A stretch of 5,480 nt of DNA, from positions 1 to 5,480 of the forward strand of contig JAITTH010000084.1 in the NCBI GenBank assembly GCA_031287295.1. The letters are read 5' to 3'. Source of the DNA: Eubacteriales Family XIII. Incertae Sedis bacterium (GTDB lineage Bacteria; Bacillota; Clostridia; Peptostreptococcales; Anaerovoracaceae). Below the pieces are notes generated by a model, which worked only from the letters and a program-made list of their open reading frames with translations, searched no databases and was not told where the DNA came from. This document shows, in pieces, positions 1 to 5,480 of the stretch (positions are counted from its first letter, which is position 1; each line of letters begins with the position of its first letter). The position numbers were made by a program, and so were the translations under genes.

Positions 1-701
1 GACACTTTTGGCGTTTTTGCTTGTTGTACCGGGGTTATGACCTCTAATGGTTTTTCCATACCATCCGCTTTTTCTTCCGCCATAGGATCGACGGGAAGAA
101 GATCCGCGGGAAAAGCAGTTTTCCCCATCTTTTCAAAAGTGACCGGTATCGCCGTGTAGTCAGAACGTTCTTCTGCTTTTCGTGTAGCATTCTCCCCTAT
201 AATCTGAGAAACAAATGCATCCATCGGAAGCACCGGCAGGTCTTGCACCGACAGAACAACAGGATTTTCCTTTGTGATTGGCGTTGCAAATGCGTAGCGC
301 ATCGGGGGTGCCGCAGGACTTTCGCTTGTCATTGGCGTTGCGAAAGCGTAGCGCATTGGGGGCGCCACCGGATTTTCGTTTGTGCTTGGGGCTGCGGGTG
401 CTGCAGGCGTTGCGAACGGGTAGCGCATCGGGAGTGCCGCAGGACTTTCGTTTGTCATTGGCGTCGCGAATGTTTCACGCACTTGGGGTGCCACAGGATT
501 TTCGTTTGCAATTGGCGTAGCAAATGCTTCGTGCATTGGCGGATGCACAAAAATTTCATTGGTGATTGGTGCGGCAGGGATTACATTTTCAACTTGCGAT
601 TCTTGCTCAACCATATTGGGTTCCTCGAGGGGAACACCTCCACACAGGTGACAATATTTCGCATCTCCAATTATCCTGACGCCGCATTGCGAACAAATCA
701 T
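1..701 (-). CDS. Zinc-ribbon protein with proline-rich 18-residue repeats (partial, 3' end outside window)
   Basis: An open minus-strand frame starts with ATG at 701-699 and has no stop for 233 codons, down to the left edge, so the C-terminus is missing. A GGAGA ribosome binding site (711-707) lies 5 nt before the ATG. Residues 3-20 form a short zinc ribbon, C3-S-Q-C6 and C17-H-L-C20, of the kind found at the N-terminus of many Gram-positive proteins of mixed function. Residues 42-155 are a proline-rich tandem repeat with the core FATPxTNExPxAPPMRY. The rest (156-233) is charged and low in complexity, with no membrane segment or catalytic motif. The gene lies 69 nt downstream of the 368-residue membrane protein on the same strand, and the two are probably co-transcribed. 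The zinc ribbon and repeat are read directly. The function is unknown; a scaffold or linker joining the ribbon to an unseen C-terminal domain is only a guess. Confidence 0.85.
   Translation of the reverse strand, partial: MICSQCGVRIIGDAKYCHLCGGVPLEEPNMVEQESQVENVIPAAPITNEIFVHPPMHEAFATPIANENPVAPQVRETFATPMTNESPAALPMRYPFATPAAPAAPSTNENPVAPPMRYAFATPMTSESPAAPPMRYAFATPITKENPVVLSVQDLPVLPMDAFVSQIIGENATRKAEERSDYTAIPVTFEKMGKTAFPADLLPVDPMAEEKADGMEKPLEVITPVQQAKTPKV
237..578 (-). repeat. In-frame tandem array of six 54-bp (18-residue) units
   Basis: Six consecutive coding units are visible on the minus strand: 578-525 (degenerate, begins PAAPITNE), 524-471, 470-417, 416-345 (72 bp, with six extra residues APAAPS), 344-291 and 290-237 (degenerate at its end). 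The consensus is F-A-T-P-[IM]-T-[NS]-E-[NS]-P-[VA]-A-P-P-M-R-Y-A. The outer units are the most diverged and the inner ones the most alike. Units 470-417 and 344-291 match at 49 of 54 bases. All length changes keep the frame, which supports a translated array. Confidence 0.93.
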
Positions 702-770
702 TTACTTCTCCACTTTTTCTACATGATTCCGATGTCCGAAGACCTGTGGAAACGTTGAACGATGCGGCTA

Positions 771-1877
771 TTATACTATAGAACCATTCCTATTTCCATT
801 CTGCGTATCCCAGAGTTTTACTTCACGAACAAACTCTAATTGTCTGTAATAATCTTTTTCTATAAAATCTGTCGGCTTTATCACATCAAGACCCGCTTCG
901 AAATATGCGATGCCCGCGTATTCGAGCATCTTATAAACAAACTGCGAGCAATAGAGAATATTGGGTTTATAGGATTTGTTGATGAGCATACCGAGTACGT
1001 TATAGGCACTGCCATCGCGATTGATCTCTTCGATGCGTTGAAGAATTTTTGCCTTTTGGGTTTTCTTGCAAGGAAGTCTATAGATTAATATCGAAGAATT
1101 CGGTTTTTGGAAGAAGAACTCCATCAATTCACTGTTGAGCCCGGGTGGATAGATGCGCGCCCCACCGTTATAACTGACCGTGGTTTCCAACTGTGCATCA
1201 AAAGAAAGGGATGCGTGATTGAATGCTTTTTGCGTAAATACAGAGATTACATCGGAGGCAGCACTTCCCGTGTTTGAAATAACGATGTATATGGAAGTAT
1301 CGTCCAAAGATTTTCTTGCGGCCGCAAAATACTCTTCTGTCAACATCCCGTTATTTACGTACTTGAATGAACTGTTGACGGATAAATCATCGTATATTTT
1401 CTTAAGTTTCCCCGGGGTCAAGTGTTTTCCTGCCCGTAACGCCGATCCGACAATCGAAGTAATACGATCTTTCCCATCCATGAGTGCCGCAAAACTAATT
1501 GTTCCGGTTTCACGAATCGAAGGAAGGTAGAGGTGCGTGTATCTTCCAATCAATATATATCGACTTACCAAGGCCGGCAAAGGGACAATGATGGTCGCAA
1601 TGAGCTTTCGAAGCGGATGCGCAAATCCGGTATCGATGTGTCCGGCTGCATAGGTTGTGCACAGCACCATCTGAAAAATCATTACGGTAAGAAACCCAAT
1701 GACCACCAGAATTTTCTGACTCTGTCTGCCGACACTTTGCAAAACCCGAATCGAACATAGAACAAACATTGCAAAATAAACAACCATAAATAGTGTATAG
1801 TTTCCAATGTAAAAAACAAGAAGCAGGCTGACGATTGGTAACAACCATTGTAATAAGCGAATGTATTTCGTCTTCAT
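771..1877 (-). CDS. Membrane-anchored permuted papain-like (YiiX/NlpC-P60 superfamily) putative hydrolase
   Basis: This is a 368-residue protein with ATG at 1877-1875 and TAA at 773-771. An AGGA (1884-1881) lies only 3 nt upstream, so the ribosome binding site is weak. The next in-frame Met (residue 31) would delete the first membrane segment. Hydrophobic stretches at about 8-26, 28-46, 56-78 and 92-111 suggest three or four transmembrane helices, followed by a soluble domain of about 250 residues. That domain has the marks of the circularly permuted papain fold: an early His in FNHASLSF (H221) and a later Cys in YCSQFVYKMLE (C310), followed by an IKPTDF segment like the C-terminal region of Bacillota relatives. 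In the family these residues form a Cys/His catalytic pair acting on amide or ester bonds in wall peptides or lipids. The substrate here is unknown, and so is the side of the membrane on which the domain sits. The zinc-ribbon repeat gene follows on the same strand. The family assignment comes from motif recognition and is fairly secure; any specific activity is inference. Confidence 0.78.
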   Translation of the reverse strand: MKTKYIRLLQWLLPIVSLLLVFYIGNYTLFMVVYFAMFVLCSIRVLQSVGRQSQKILVVIGFLTVMIFQMVLCTTYAAGHIDTGFAHPLRKLIATIIVPLPALVSRYILIGRYTHLYLPSIRETGTISFAALMDGKDRITSIVGSALRAGKHLTPGKLKKIYDDLSVNSSFKYVNNGMLTEEYFAAARKSLDDTSIYIVISNTGSAASDVISVFTQKAFNHASLSFDAQLETTVSYNGGARIYPPGLNSELMEFFFQKPNSSILIYRLPCKKTQKAKILQRIEEINRDGSAYNVLGMLINKSYKPNILYCSQFVYKMLEYAGIAYFEAGLDVIKPTDFIEKDYYRQLEFVREVKLWDTQNGNRNGSIV

Positions 1878-1984
1878 GATTCCTATAGTATATCAGGTTG
1901 AATGGAATTATCCCATGGAAAAGTTTCATAATAGAAGAGTTTTAATCATCGGAATAGGTCTTTTTTTCGAGACAACGCGACCGG

Positions 1985-2013
1985 TTGACATGGTTTTCAA
2001 TCGGGTTTACAAT
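1985..2013 (+). promoter_or_regulatory. Housekeeping (sigma-A type) promoter of the leu operon
   Basis: The -35 box TTGACA (1985-1990) is a perfect consensus. It is separated by exactly 17 bp from TACAAT (2008-2013), which matches TATAAT at five of six positions. Transcription should begin near 2019-2021, just before the first strand of the T-box Stem I (about 2027). The position upstream of a complete T-box leader supports a functional promoter, and no operator-like palindrome overlaps it. Confidence 0.87.
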
Positions 2014-2019
2014 AGAAAA

Positions 2020-2298
2020 ATATAGTGAAAATGCGATGATGGAGTCTATCCTTTCGAGAAAGCGTTCAGAGAGTCGGCGGTTGCTGCAAGCCGATACGCA
2101 GGGAAAAAGGTGTCTCGCTCCGGAGCAAGTTTTCTGAAATCGACAACAAACTGTCGAGAATAAGACAACTCGGGAAGGCGCCGTTATCAAAGCCAAGAAT
2201 TTGTTTGAATTCTATTGAGTGACCGGTCTATGCCGGTAAACAGGGTGGTACCGCGGAAATTATTTCGTCCCTGAAGCATCGAGCTTCGGGGATTTTTT
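2020..2298 (+). promoter_or_regulatory. T-box leader (leucine tRNA-sensing riboswitch) of leuACD
   Basis: The T-box core AGGGTGGTACCGCGG is present at 2242-2256. Its UGGU bulge (2246-2249) would pair with the tRNA acceptor end ACCA, which fits tRNA-Leu with discriminator A. Stem I spans about 2027-2134: GAAAA/TTTTC at the base, a K-turn-like GATGAT/GGA, GGAG 2041-2044 with CTCC 2118-2121, CCTTT 2050-2054 with AAAGG 2106-2110, and a distal TCGGC/GCCGA hairpin (2074-2094). The internal loop between the GGAG/CTCC and CCTTT/AAAGG helices has TGTCTCG (2111-2117) on its 3' side, so the likely specifier is CTC (Leu, 2114-2116) followed by the expected purine. Further hairpins are TCGACA/TGTCGA (2140-2157) and ACCGG/CCGGT (2222-2237, Stem III). 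Uncharged tRNA-Leu(GAG) should favour the antiterminator (GGG 2243-2245 with the TCCC at 2268-2271). The helices were paired by eye. The T-box identity is secure; the specifier call is slightly less so but agrees with the downstream leu genes. Confidence 0.95.
2268..2298 (+). terminator. Intrinsic terminator of the T-box leader
   Basis: TCCCTGAAGC (2268-2277) pairs along ten positions, with one T-G wobble, with GCTTCGGGGA (2283-2292) around the loop ATCGA, and six T residues follow (2293-2298). The TCCC at the start of the stem is also the 3' arm of the antiterminator helix, so the two structures exclude each other, as T-box attenuation requires. The terminator lies 44 nt before leuA and should stop transcription when tRNA-Leu is charged. 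Confidence 0.93.
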
Positions 2299-2330
2299 AT
2301 CGCATCCTGAAGCAATTGGAAAAGGAGAGC

Positions 2331-2336
2331 AGGAGG
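2331..2336 (+). promoter_or_regulatory. leuA ribosome binding site, fixing the ATG at 2343
   Basis: A perfect AGGAGG lies 6 nt before ATG 2343-2345. The reading frame is open further upstream, to a TTG at 2316, but that codon has no comparable site before it and would add nine charged residues not typical of LeuA. Starting at 2343 places FDTTLRDGEQ at residues 9-18, as usual for the family. Confidence 0.92.
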
Positions 2337-2342
2337 AGTGAA

Positions 2343-3863
2343 ATGAAGGGTAAGCATATCAAAATTTTTGATACAACTTTGCGGGACGGAGAACAATCTC
2401 CGGGCTTCAGTATGAATTTGAGAGAAAAAATCGAAATGGGCAAACAGCTCGAACGTATGGGCGTTGACATCATTGAGGCGGGATTTGCCATCTCTTCTCC
2501 CGGCGATTTTCTCTCCGTAAAGACCCTTGCCGAGACCTTAAAAGAATGCGTGGTTGCCAGCTTGGCAAGAGCAACCAAACAAGACATCGATCGTGCATGG
2601 GAAGCGGTAAAAGGTGCTGAAGCTCCGCGAATTCACCTGTTTCTTGCAACATCTCCACTGCACATGCAATACAAACTAAAGATGACCGAAGAGCAGGTTT
2701 TGGCACAGGCAATTGAAATGACCCGCTATGCTCGACAGCTTTGCCCGGACGTGGAGTTCTCTGCAGAGGATGCAACGCGTAGTGATCGTGTATTTTTGGC
2801 GAAAGTAATCGAAGGCGTTATTTCCGCAGGTGCGGGAACCGTCAATCTTCCGGATACGGTCGGCTATTCCACGCCCTCGGAAAGCTACAGCTTCTTTAAA
2901 GAAATGCATGAGAAAGCACCGAGTTTGAATCATGTTACCGCATCCTGCCATTGTCTTAACGAATTGGGGTTGGCGACAGCAAACAGCCTCGAATGTGTCC
3001 GTGGCGGCGCAACTCAAATCGAATGCACCGTAAATGGCATCGGTGAACGTGCCGGAAATGCTGCGATGGAAGAGCTCATCATGGCACTTCACGTCAGGAA
3101 AGACGTCTTTGGCGCGGAAACAAAACTGAACACGACGGAAATCATGCGCTCTTCAAATCTACTCTCTCGTATCACAGGGATGAAAGTGCAGGCGAACAAA
3201 GCCATCGTTGGACAAAACGCATTTGCACACGAATCCGGAATTCACCAGCATGGCGTTTTGGCAAATGCCGAAACCTATGAAATTATGACGCCGGAATCCG
3301 TTGGTCTGACGAAGAACAATCTTGTCCTCGGCAAACATTCCGGGAAGCACGCATTCCAGGAGCGCCTCAAAACACTTGGCTACGATCTCTCCGACGACGA
3401 ACTGGCTGTTGCTTTCGAAAAGTTCAAATTGCTTGCGGACAAAAAGAAACAAGTCTATGATATGGATATTGAAGCAATTATCGCAAAAGAATCCGTCCAA
3501 GTGCCTCGCACATTCAAATTGGAACGCTTTGTTATAAACTGTGGAACATCGATCTCCGCAACAGCGGCGGTTTCCCTCTCAAAAGGGGCAAAATTGACGG
3601 AACGTATGGCCATGGGCAGTGGACCCTTAAGTGCCGCTTTTAACACAATCAACAAAATTATCGGGCGCACGCTCGTACTGGAAGATTTTAAAATCAATGC
3701 GGTGACAGAAGGTGAAGATGCGCAGGGAGATGCCCTCGTACACATTCGAACCGAAGAGAATGTCACCTATACCGGGAGAGGTTTGTCCACAGACGTTGTC
3801 GAGGCGAGCGTCATGGCTTACATCAATGCGGTAAATAAAATGTTTTATGCAGAAAGGGAATAA
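2343..3863 (+). CDS. leuA: 2-isopropylmalate synthase, with an altered metal-binding motif
   Basis: This 506-residue protein, a normal length for bacterial LeuA, would catalyse the committed cytosolic step of leucine synthesis: acetyl-CoA plus 2-oxoisovalerate gives 2-isopropylmalate. The TIM-barrel catalytic domain begins with FDTTLRDGEQSPG (residues 9-21, with R14 and metal-ligand D15). It continues through FSAEDATRSD (139-148), NLPDTVGY (168-175) and NGIGERAGN (231-239, ligand N239). The linker region has FAHESGIHQHG (294-304) and LGKHSGKHAF (329-338). Residues from about 385 form the leucine-binding regulatory domain, ending in GRGLSTDVVEAS (478-489), so feedback inhibition by leucine is expected. 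The oddity is residues 203-209, HCLNELG, where the family has HCHNDLG: the second metal-ligand His is Leu205 (codon CTT, 2955-2957) and the Asp is Glu207. Transcription is controlled by the upstream T-box, and leuC follows after 3 nt. The identity is certain from overall similarity; whether the enzyme is fully active is open. Confidence 0.97.
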   Translation: MKGKHIKIFDTTLRDGEQSPGFSMNLREKIEMGKQLERMGVDIIEAGFAISSPGDFLSVKTLAETLKECVVASLARATKQDIDRAWEAVKGAEAPRIHLFLATSPLHMQYKLKMTEEQVLAQAIEMTRYARQLCPDVEFSAEDATRSDRVFLAKVIEGVISAGAGTVNLPDTVGYSTPSESYSFFKEMHEKAPSLNHVTASCHCLNELGLATANSLECVRGGATQIECTVNGIGERAGNAAMEELIMALHVRKDVFGAETKLNTTEIMRSSNLLSRITGMKVQANKAIVGQNAFAHESGIHQHGVLANAETYEIMTPESVGLTKNNLVLGKHSGKHAFQERLKTLGYDLSDDELAVAFEKFKLLADKKKQVYDMDIEAIIAKESVQVPRTFKLERFVINCGTSISATAAVSLSKGAKLTERMAMGSGPLSAAFNTINKIIGRTLVLEDFKINAVTEGEDAQGDALVHIRTEENVTYTGRGLSTDVVEASVMAYINAVNKMFYAERE

Positions 3864-3866
3864 AAT

Positions 3867-5144
3867 ATGAAAATGACGATGACTCAAAAAATTCTGGCAG
3901 CTCATGTCGGAGTGAAGGCTGTGAGCCCCGGACAATTCATCGAAGCGGATTTGGACATGGTGCTTGCAAATGACATCACGGGCCCTGTTGCCATTCGAGA
4001 ATTTGAAAAGATGAACCGCAAACGCGTTTTCGATCCGGAAAAGATTGCGCTCGTTCCGGATCATTTTACCCCGAATAAAGACATTAAGGCAGCGGAACAG
4101 GCAAAAGAACTGCGTGAATTTGCGAAGGCACAAAAGATTGTAAACTATTTTGAGGTCGGAGAAATGGGCATCGAGCACGCATTGCTTCCGGAGAAAGGTC
4201 TTGTTGTTGCCGGAGATGTTGTGATCGGTGCAGATTCGCATACCTGTACCTACGGTGCACTCGGTGCTTTTTCAACCGGAATCGGCTCCACAGACATGGC
4301 GGCGGGTATGGCAACCGGCAAGGCTTGGTTTCGCGTTCCTTCCGCAATTCGATTCGAACTTATAGGGAAGCCGGATAAGTGGATAAGCGGAAAGGACATC
4401 ATTCTGCACATTATCGGAAAAATCGGCGTGGACGGAGCGCTTTACAAGTCGATGGAATTCACGGGAAGCGGACTGAAATATCTCACCATGGACGACCGCT
4501 TTACCATGGCAAATATGGCGATTGAAGCCGGTGCGAAAAACGGAATATTCGAGGTCGATGAACGCACTCGAGAATATATGAAGGCTCACAAATCAAAGAC
4601 CATCAAGAAACGTTCCCGCGTTTTCGCAGCAGACGCAGACGCCGAATACGAAGAGACCTTCCAAATCGACCTGTCGAAAATACGTCCTACGATATCGTTT
4701 CCACATCTTCCGGACAACACAAAGACAATTGATAAAGTCGGTAACATCAAGATCGATCAGGTTGTCATTGGCTCATGCACAAACGGACGGCTGGACGACA
4801 TGGCAATCGCAGCAAAAATTTTAAAAGGGAAGAAGGTTGCGCCCGGCGTACGTTGTATCGTCATTCCTGCAACCCAGCAAATCTACCTCGATTGCGTAAA
4901 GCTCGGCTACGCAGAAATTTTTGTGAAATCCGGTTCTGTCTTTTCAACCCCCACCTGCGGTCCTTGCCTTGGCGGTCATATGGGCATTCTTGCCTCGGGA
5001 GAAAAAGCCGTCTCTACGACAAATCGAAATTTCGTGGGTCGCATGGGACACATAACATCTGAAATCTATCTGGCAAGCCCGGCTGTTGCCGCAGCCTCTG
5101 CAATTAAGGGAAAACTCACCGATCCCGCAAAACTCGGATCATAG
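3867..5144 (+). CDS. leuC: 3-isopropylmalate dehydratase large subunit
   Basis: This 425-residue subunit pairs with LeuD to form isopropylmalate isomerase, which converts 2-isopropylmalate to 3-isopropylmalate through dehydration and rehydration at a [4Fe-4S] cluster. The three cluster cysteines are visible: C304 in IGSCTNGR, and C364 and C367 in TCGPCLGGHMG. Other aconitase-family segments are GADSHTCTYG (121-130) and STGIGSTDMA (136-145). The length matches the shorter LeuC type common in Clostridia and archaea rather than the roughly 465-residue enterobacterial type. The start ATG (3867) is 3 nt after the leuA stop, with AAAGGG (3853-3858) inside the end of leuA as ribosome binding site. 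In-frame ATGs at 3873 and 3879 are alternatives, but the first has the best spacing. The tight spacing suggests translational coupling within the T-box-controlled operon. No key residue appears to be missing. Confidence 0.98.
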   Translation: MKMTMTQKILAAHVGVKAVSPGQFIEADLDMVLANDITGPVAIREFEKMNRKRVFDPEKIALVPDHFTPNKDIKAAEQAKELREFAKAQKIVNYFEVGEMGIEHALLPEKGLVVAGDVVIGADSHTCTYGALGAFSTGIGSTDMAAGMATGKAWFRVPSAIRFELIGKPDKWISGKDIILHIIGKIGVDGALYKSMEFTGSGLKYLTMDDRFTMANMAIEAGAKNGIFEVDERTREYMKAHKSKTIKKRSRVFAADADAEYEETFQIDLSKIRPTISFPHLPDNTKTIDKVGNIKIDQVVIGSCTNGRLDDMAIAAKILKGKKVAPGVRCIVIPATQQIYLDCVKLGYAEIFVKSGSVFSTPTCGPCLGGHMGILASGEKAVSTTNRNFVGRMGHITSEIYLASPAVAAASAIKGKLTDPAKLGS

Positions 5145-5165
5145 AAACTCAGGAAGGAAAATATT

Positions 5166-5480
5166 ATGGGAAAAGCTTTTAAATACGGAGACAATGTCGA
5201 TACGGATGTCATCATTCCGGCACGCTATCTGAACATTGCAGACCCAAAGGAGCTGGCAACTCACGCGATGGAAGACATCGATACAAGCTTTGCAAAAACG
5301 GTAAAGGAGGGAGACATTGTCGTCGCCGGAAGAAATTTCGGCTCCGGTTCTTCCCGAGAACACGCACCGTTGGTATTGAAGGTCTCCGGTGTGAAGGCCG
5401 TCATCGCACCGACATTTGCGCGCATCTTTTATCGCAATGCCTTTAACATTGGTCTTCCCATTTTGGAATCTGCGGAAGCC
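5166..5480 (+). CDS. leuD: 3-isopropylmalate dehydratase small subunit (partial, 3' end outside window)
   Basis: The first 105 codons are present and open to the right edge; family members of this type run to about 160-170 residues. The protein is the swivelling small subunit that completes the LeuC active site. It begins with the typical YGDNVDTDVIIPARYL (residues 7-22). The substrate-recognition loop GRNFGSGSSREHAP spans 55-68, followed by IAPTFARIFYRNAFNIGLP (80-98). ATG 5166-5168 is preceded by AGGAAGG (5151-5157) at suitable spacing, and 21 nt separate it from the leuC stop TAG (5142-5144). It is the third structural gene of the leu operon and nothing visible in it is unusual. Confidence 0.97.
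   Translation, partial: MGKAFKYGDNVDTDVIIPARYLNIADPKELATHAMEDIDTSFAKTVKEGDIVVAGRNFGSGSSREHAPLVLKVSGVKAVIAPTFARIFYRNAFNIGLPILESAEA

Noticed and set aside
243..758. 171-residue plus-strand open frame rich in Cys, Trp and His
   Set aside because: It is the exact antisense of the repeat-coding region in the zinc-ribbon gene. Its periodic composition is inherited from the 54-bp repeats. It lacks an ATG start and a ribosome binding site and runs across the true start of the opposite gene.
1510..1929. 139-residue minus-strand open frame overlapping the membrane protein gene
   Set aside because: It is out of frame with the well-supported 368-residue gene over most of its length, has no recognisable domain, and no good ribosome binding site precedes its ATG.
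1878..1930. Possible promoter for the minus-strand genes (TATACT at 1892-1887, or GATAAT further upstream)
   Set aside because: TATACT would start transcription only a few bases before the ATG. Neither candidate has a -35 resembling TTGACA at 16-18 bp, so I cannot support a specific site.
1960..1968. T-run near the divergent gap as a possible terminator
   Set aside because: No stable stem precedes it on either strand, so it is just a homopolymer run.
1942..2196. 84-residue minus-strand open frame between the divergent units
   Set aside because: It lies antisense to the leu promoter and T-box leader, whose structures fully explain the sequence.
3627..4241. 204-residue minus-strand open frame across the leuA-leuC junction
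   Set aside because: It is antisense to two conserved genes and shows no domain; it is a chance opening produced by their codon composition.

Overview
The window looks like chromosomal DNA from a low-to-mid GC Gram-positive bacterium of the Bacillota, most likely Clostridia-like. The reasons are a canonical T-box (tRNA-sensing) leader, a near-consensus housekeeping sigma promoter, strong AGGAGG-type ribosome binding sites, and a roughly 425-residue LeuC encoded next to a separate small LeuD. I cannot name the genus.

Two transcription units diverge from the 1878-1984 gap. On the minus strand, a 368-residue membrane-anchored protein with a permuted papain-like (YiiX/NlpC-P60 type) domain (1877-771) is followed after 69 nt by a gene that runs off the left edge (701-1). 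That second gene begins with a four-cysteine zinc ribbon and continues into a proline-rich array of 18-residue repeats (237-578). The functions of this pair are unknown; they probably form one unit, but no clear promoter or terminator is visible for it.

On the plus strand lies a leucine biosynthesis operon. Its parts are a promoter (1985-2013), a leucine-type T-box leader with probable specifier CTC (about 2020-2298) ending in an intrinsic terminator, leuA (2343-3863), leuC (3867-5144), and the first 105 codons of leuD (5166 to the right edge). LeuA condenses acetyl-CoA with 2-oxoisovalerate, and LeuCD then isomerises 2-isopropylmalate to 3-isopropylmalate. Uncharged tRNA-Leu should stabilise the antiterminator and let transcription reach the structural genes. 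leuB, the next pathway step, is not in the window and may lie beyond leuD.

The most notable observation is in LeuA. The near-invariant metal-binding motif H-C-H-N-D-L-G reads H-C-L-N-E-L-G at residues 203-209, so one of the two expected metal-ligand histidines is a leucine in an otherwise intact, well-conserved enzyme. The 465-nt gap between the divergent units (1878-2342) is accounted for by the promoter and T-box leader, except for 1878-1984, where I see nothing I can support. No CRISPR array, insertion sequence, tRNA or rRNA is visible, and I found no convincing new defence or mobile system.
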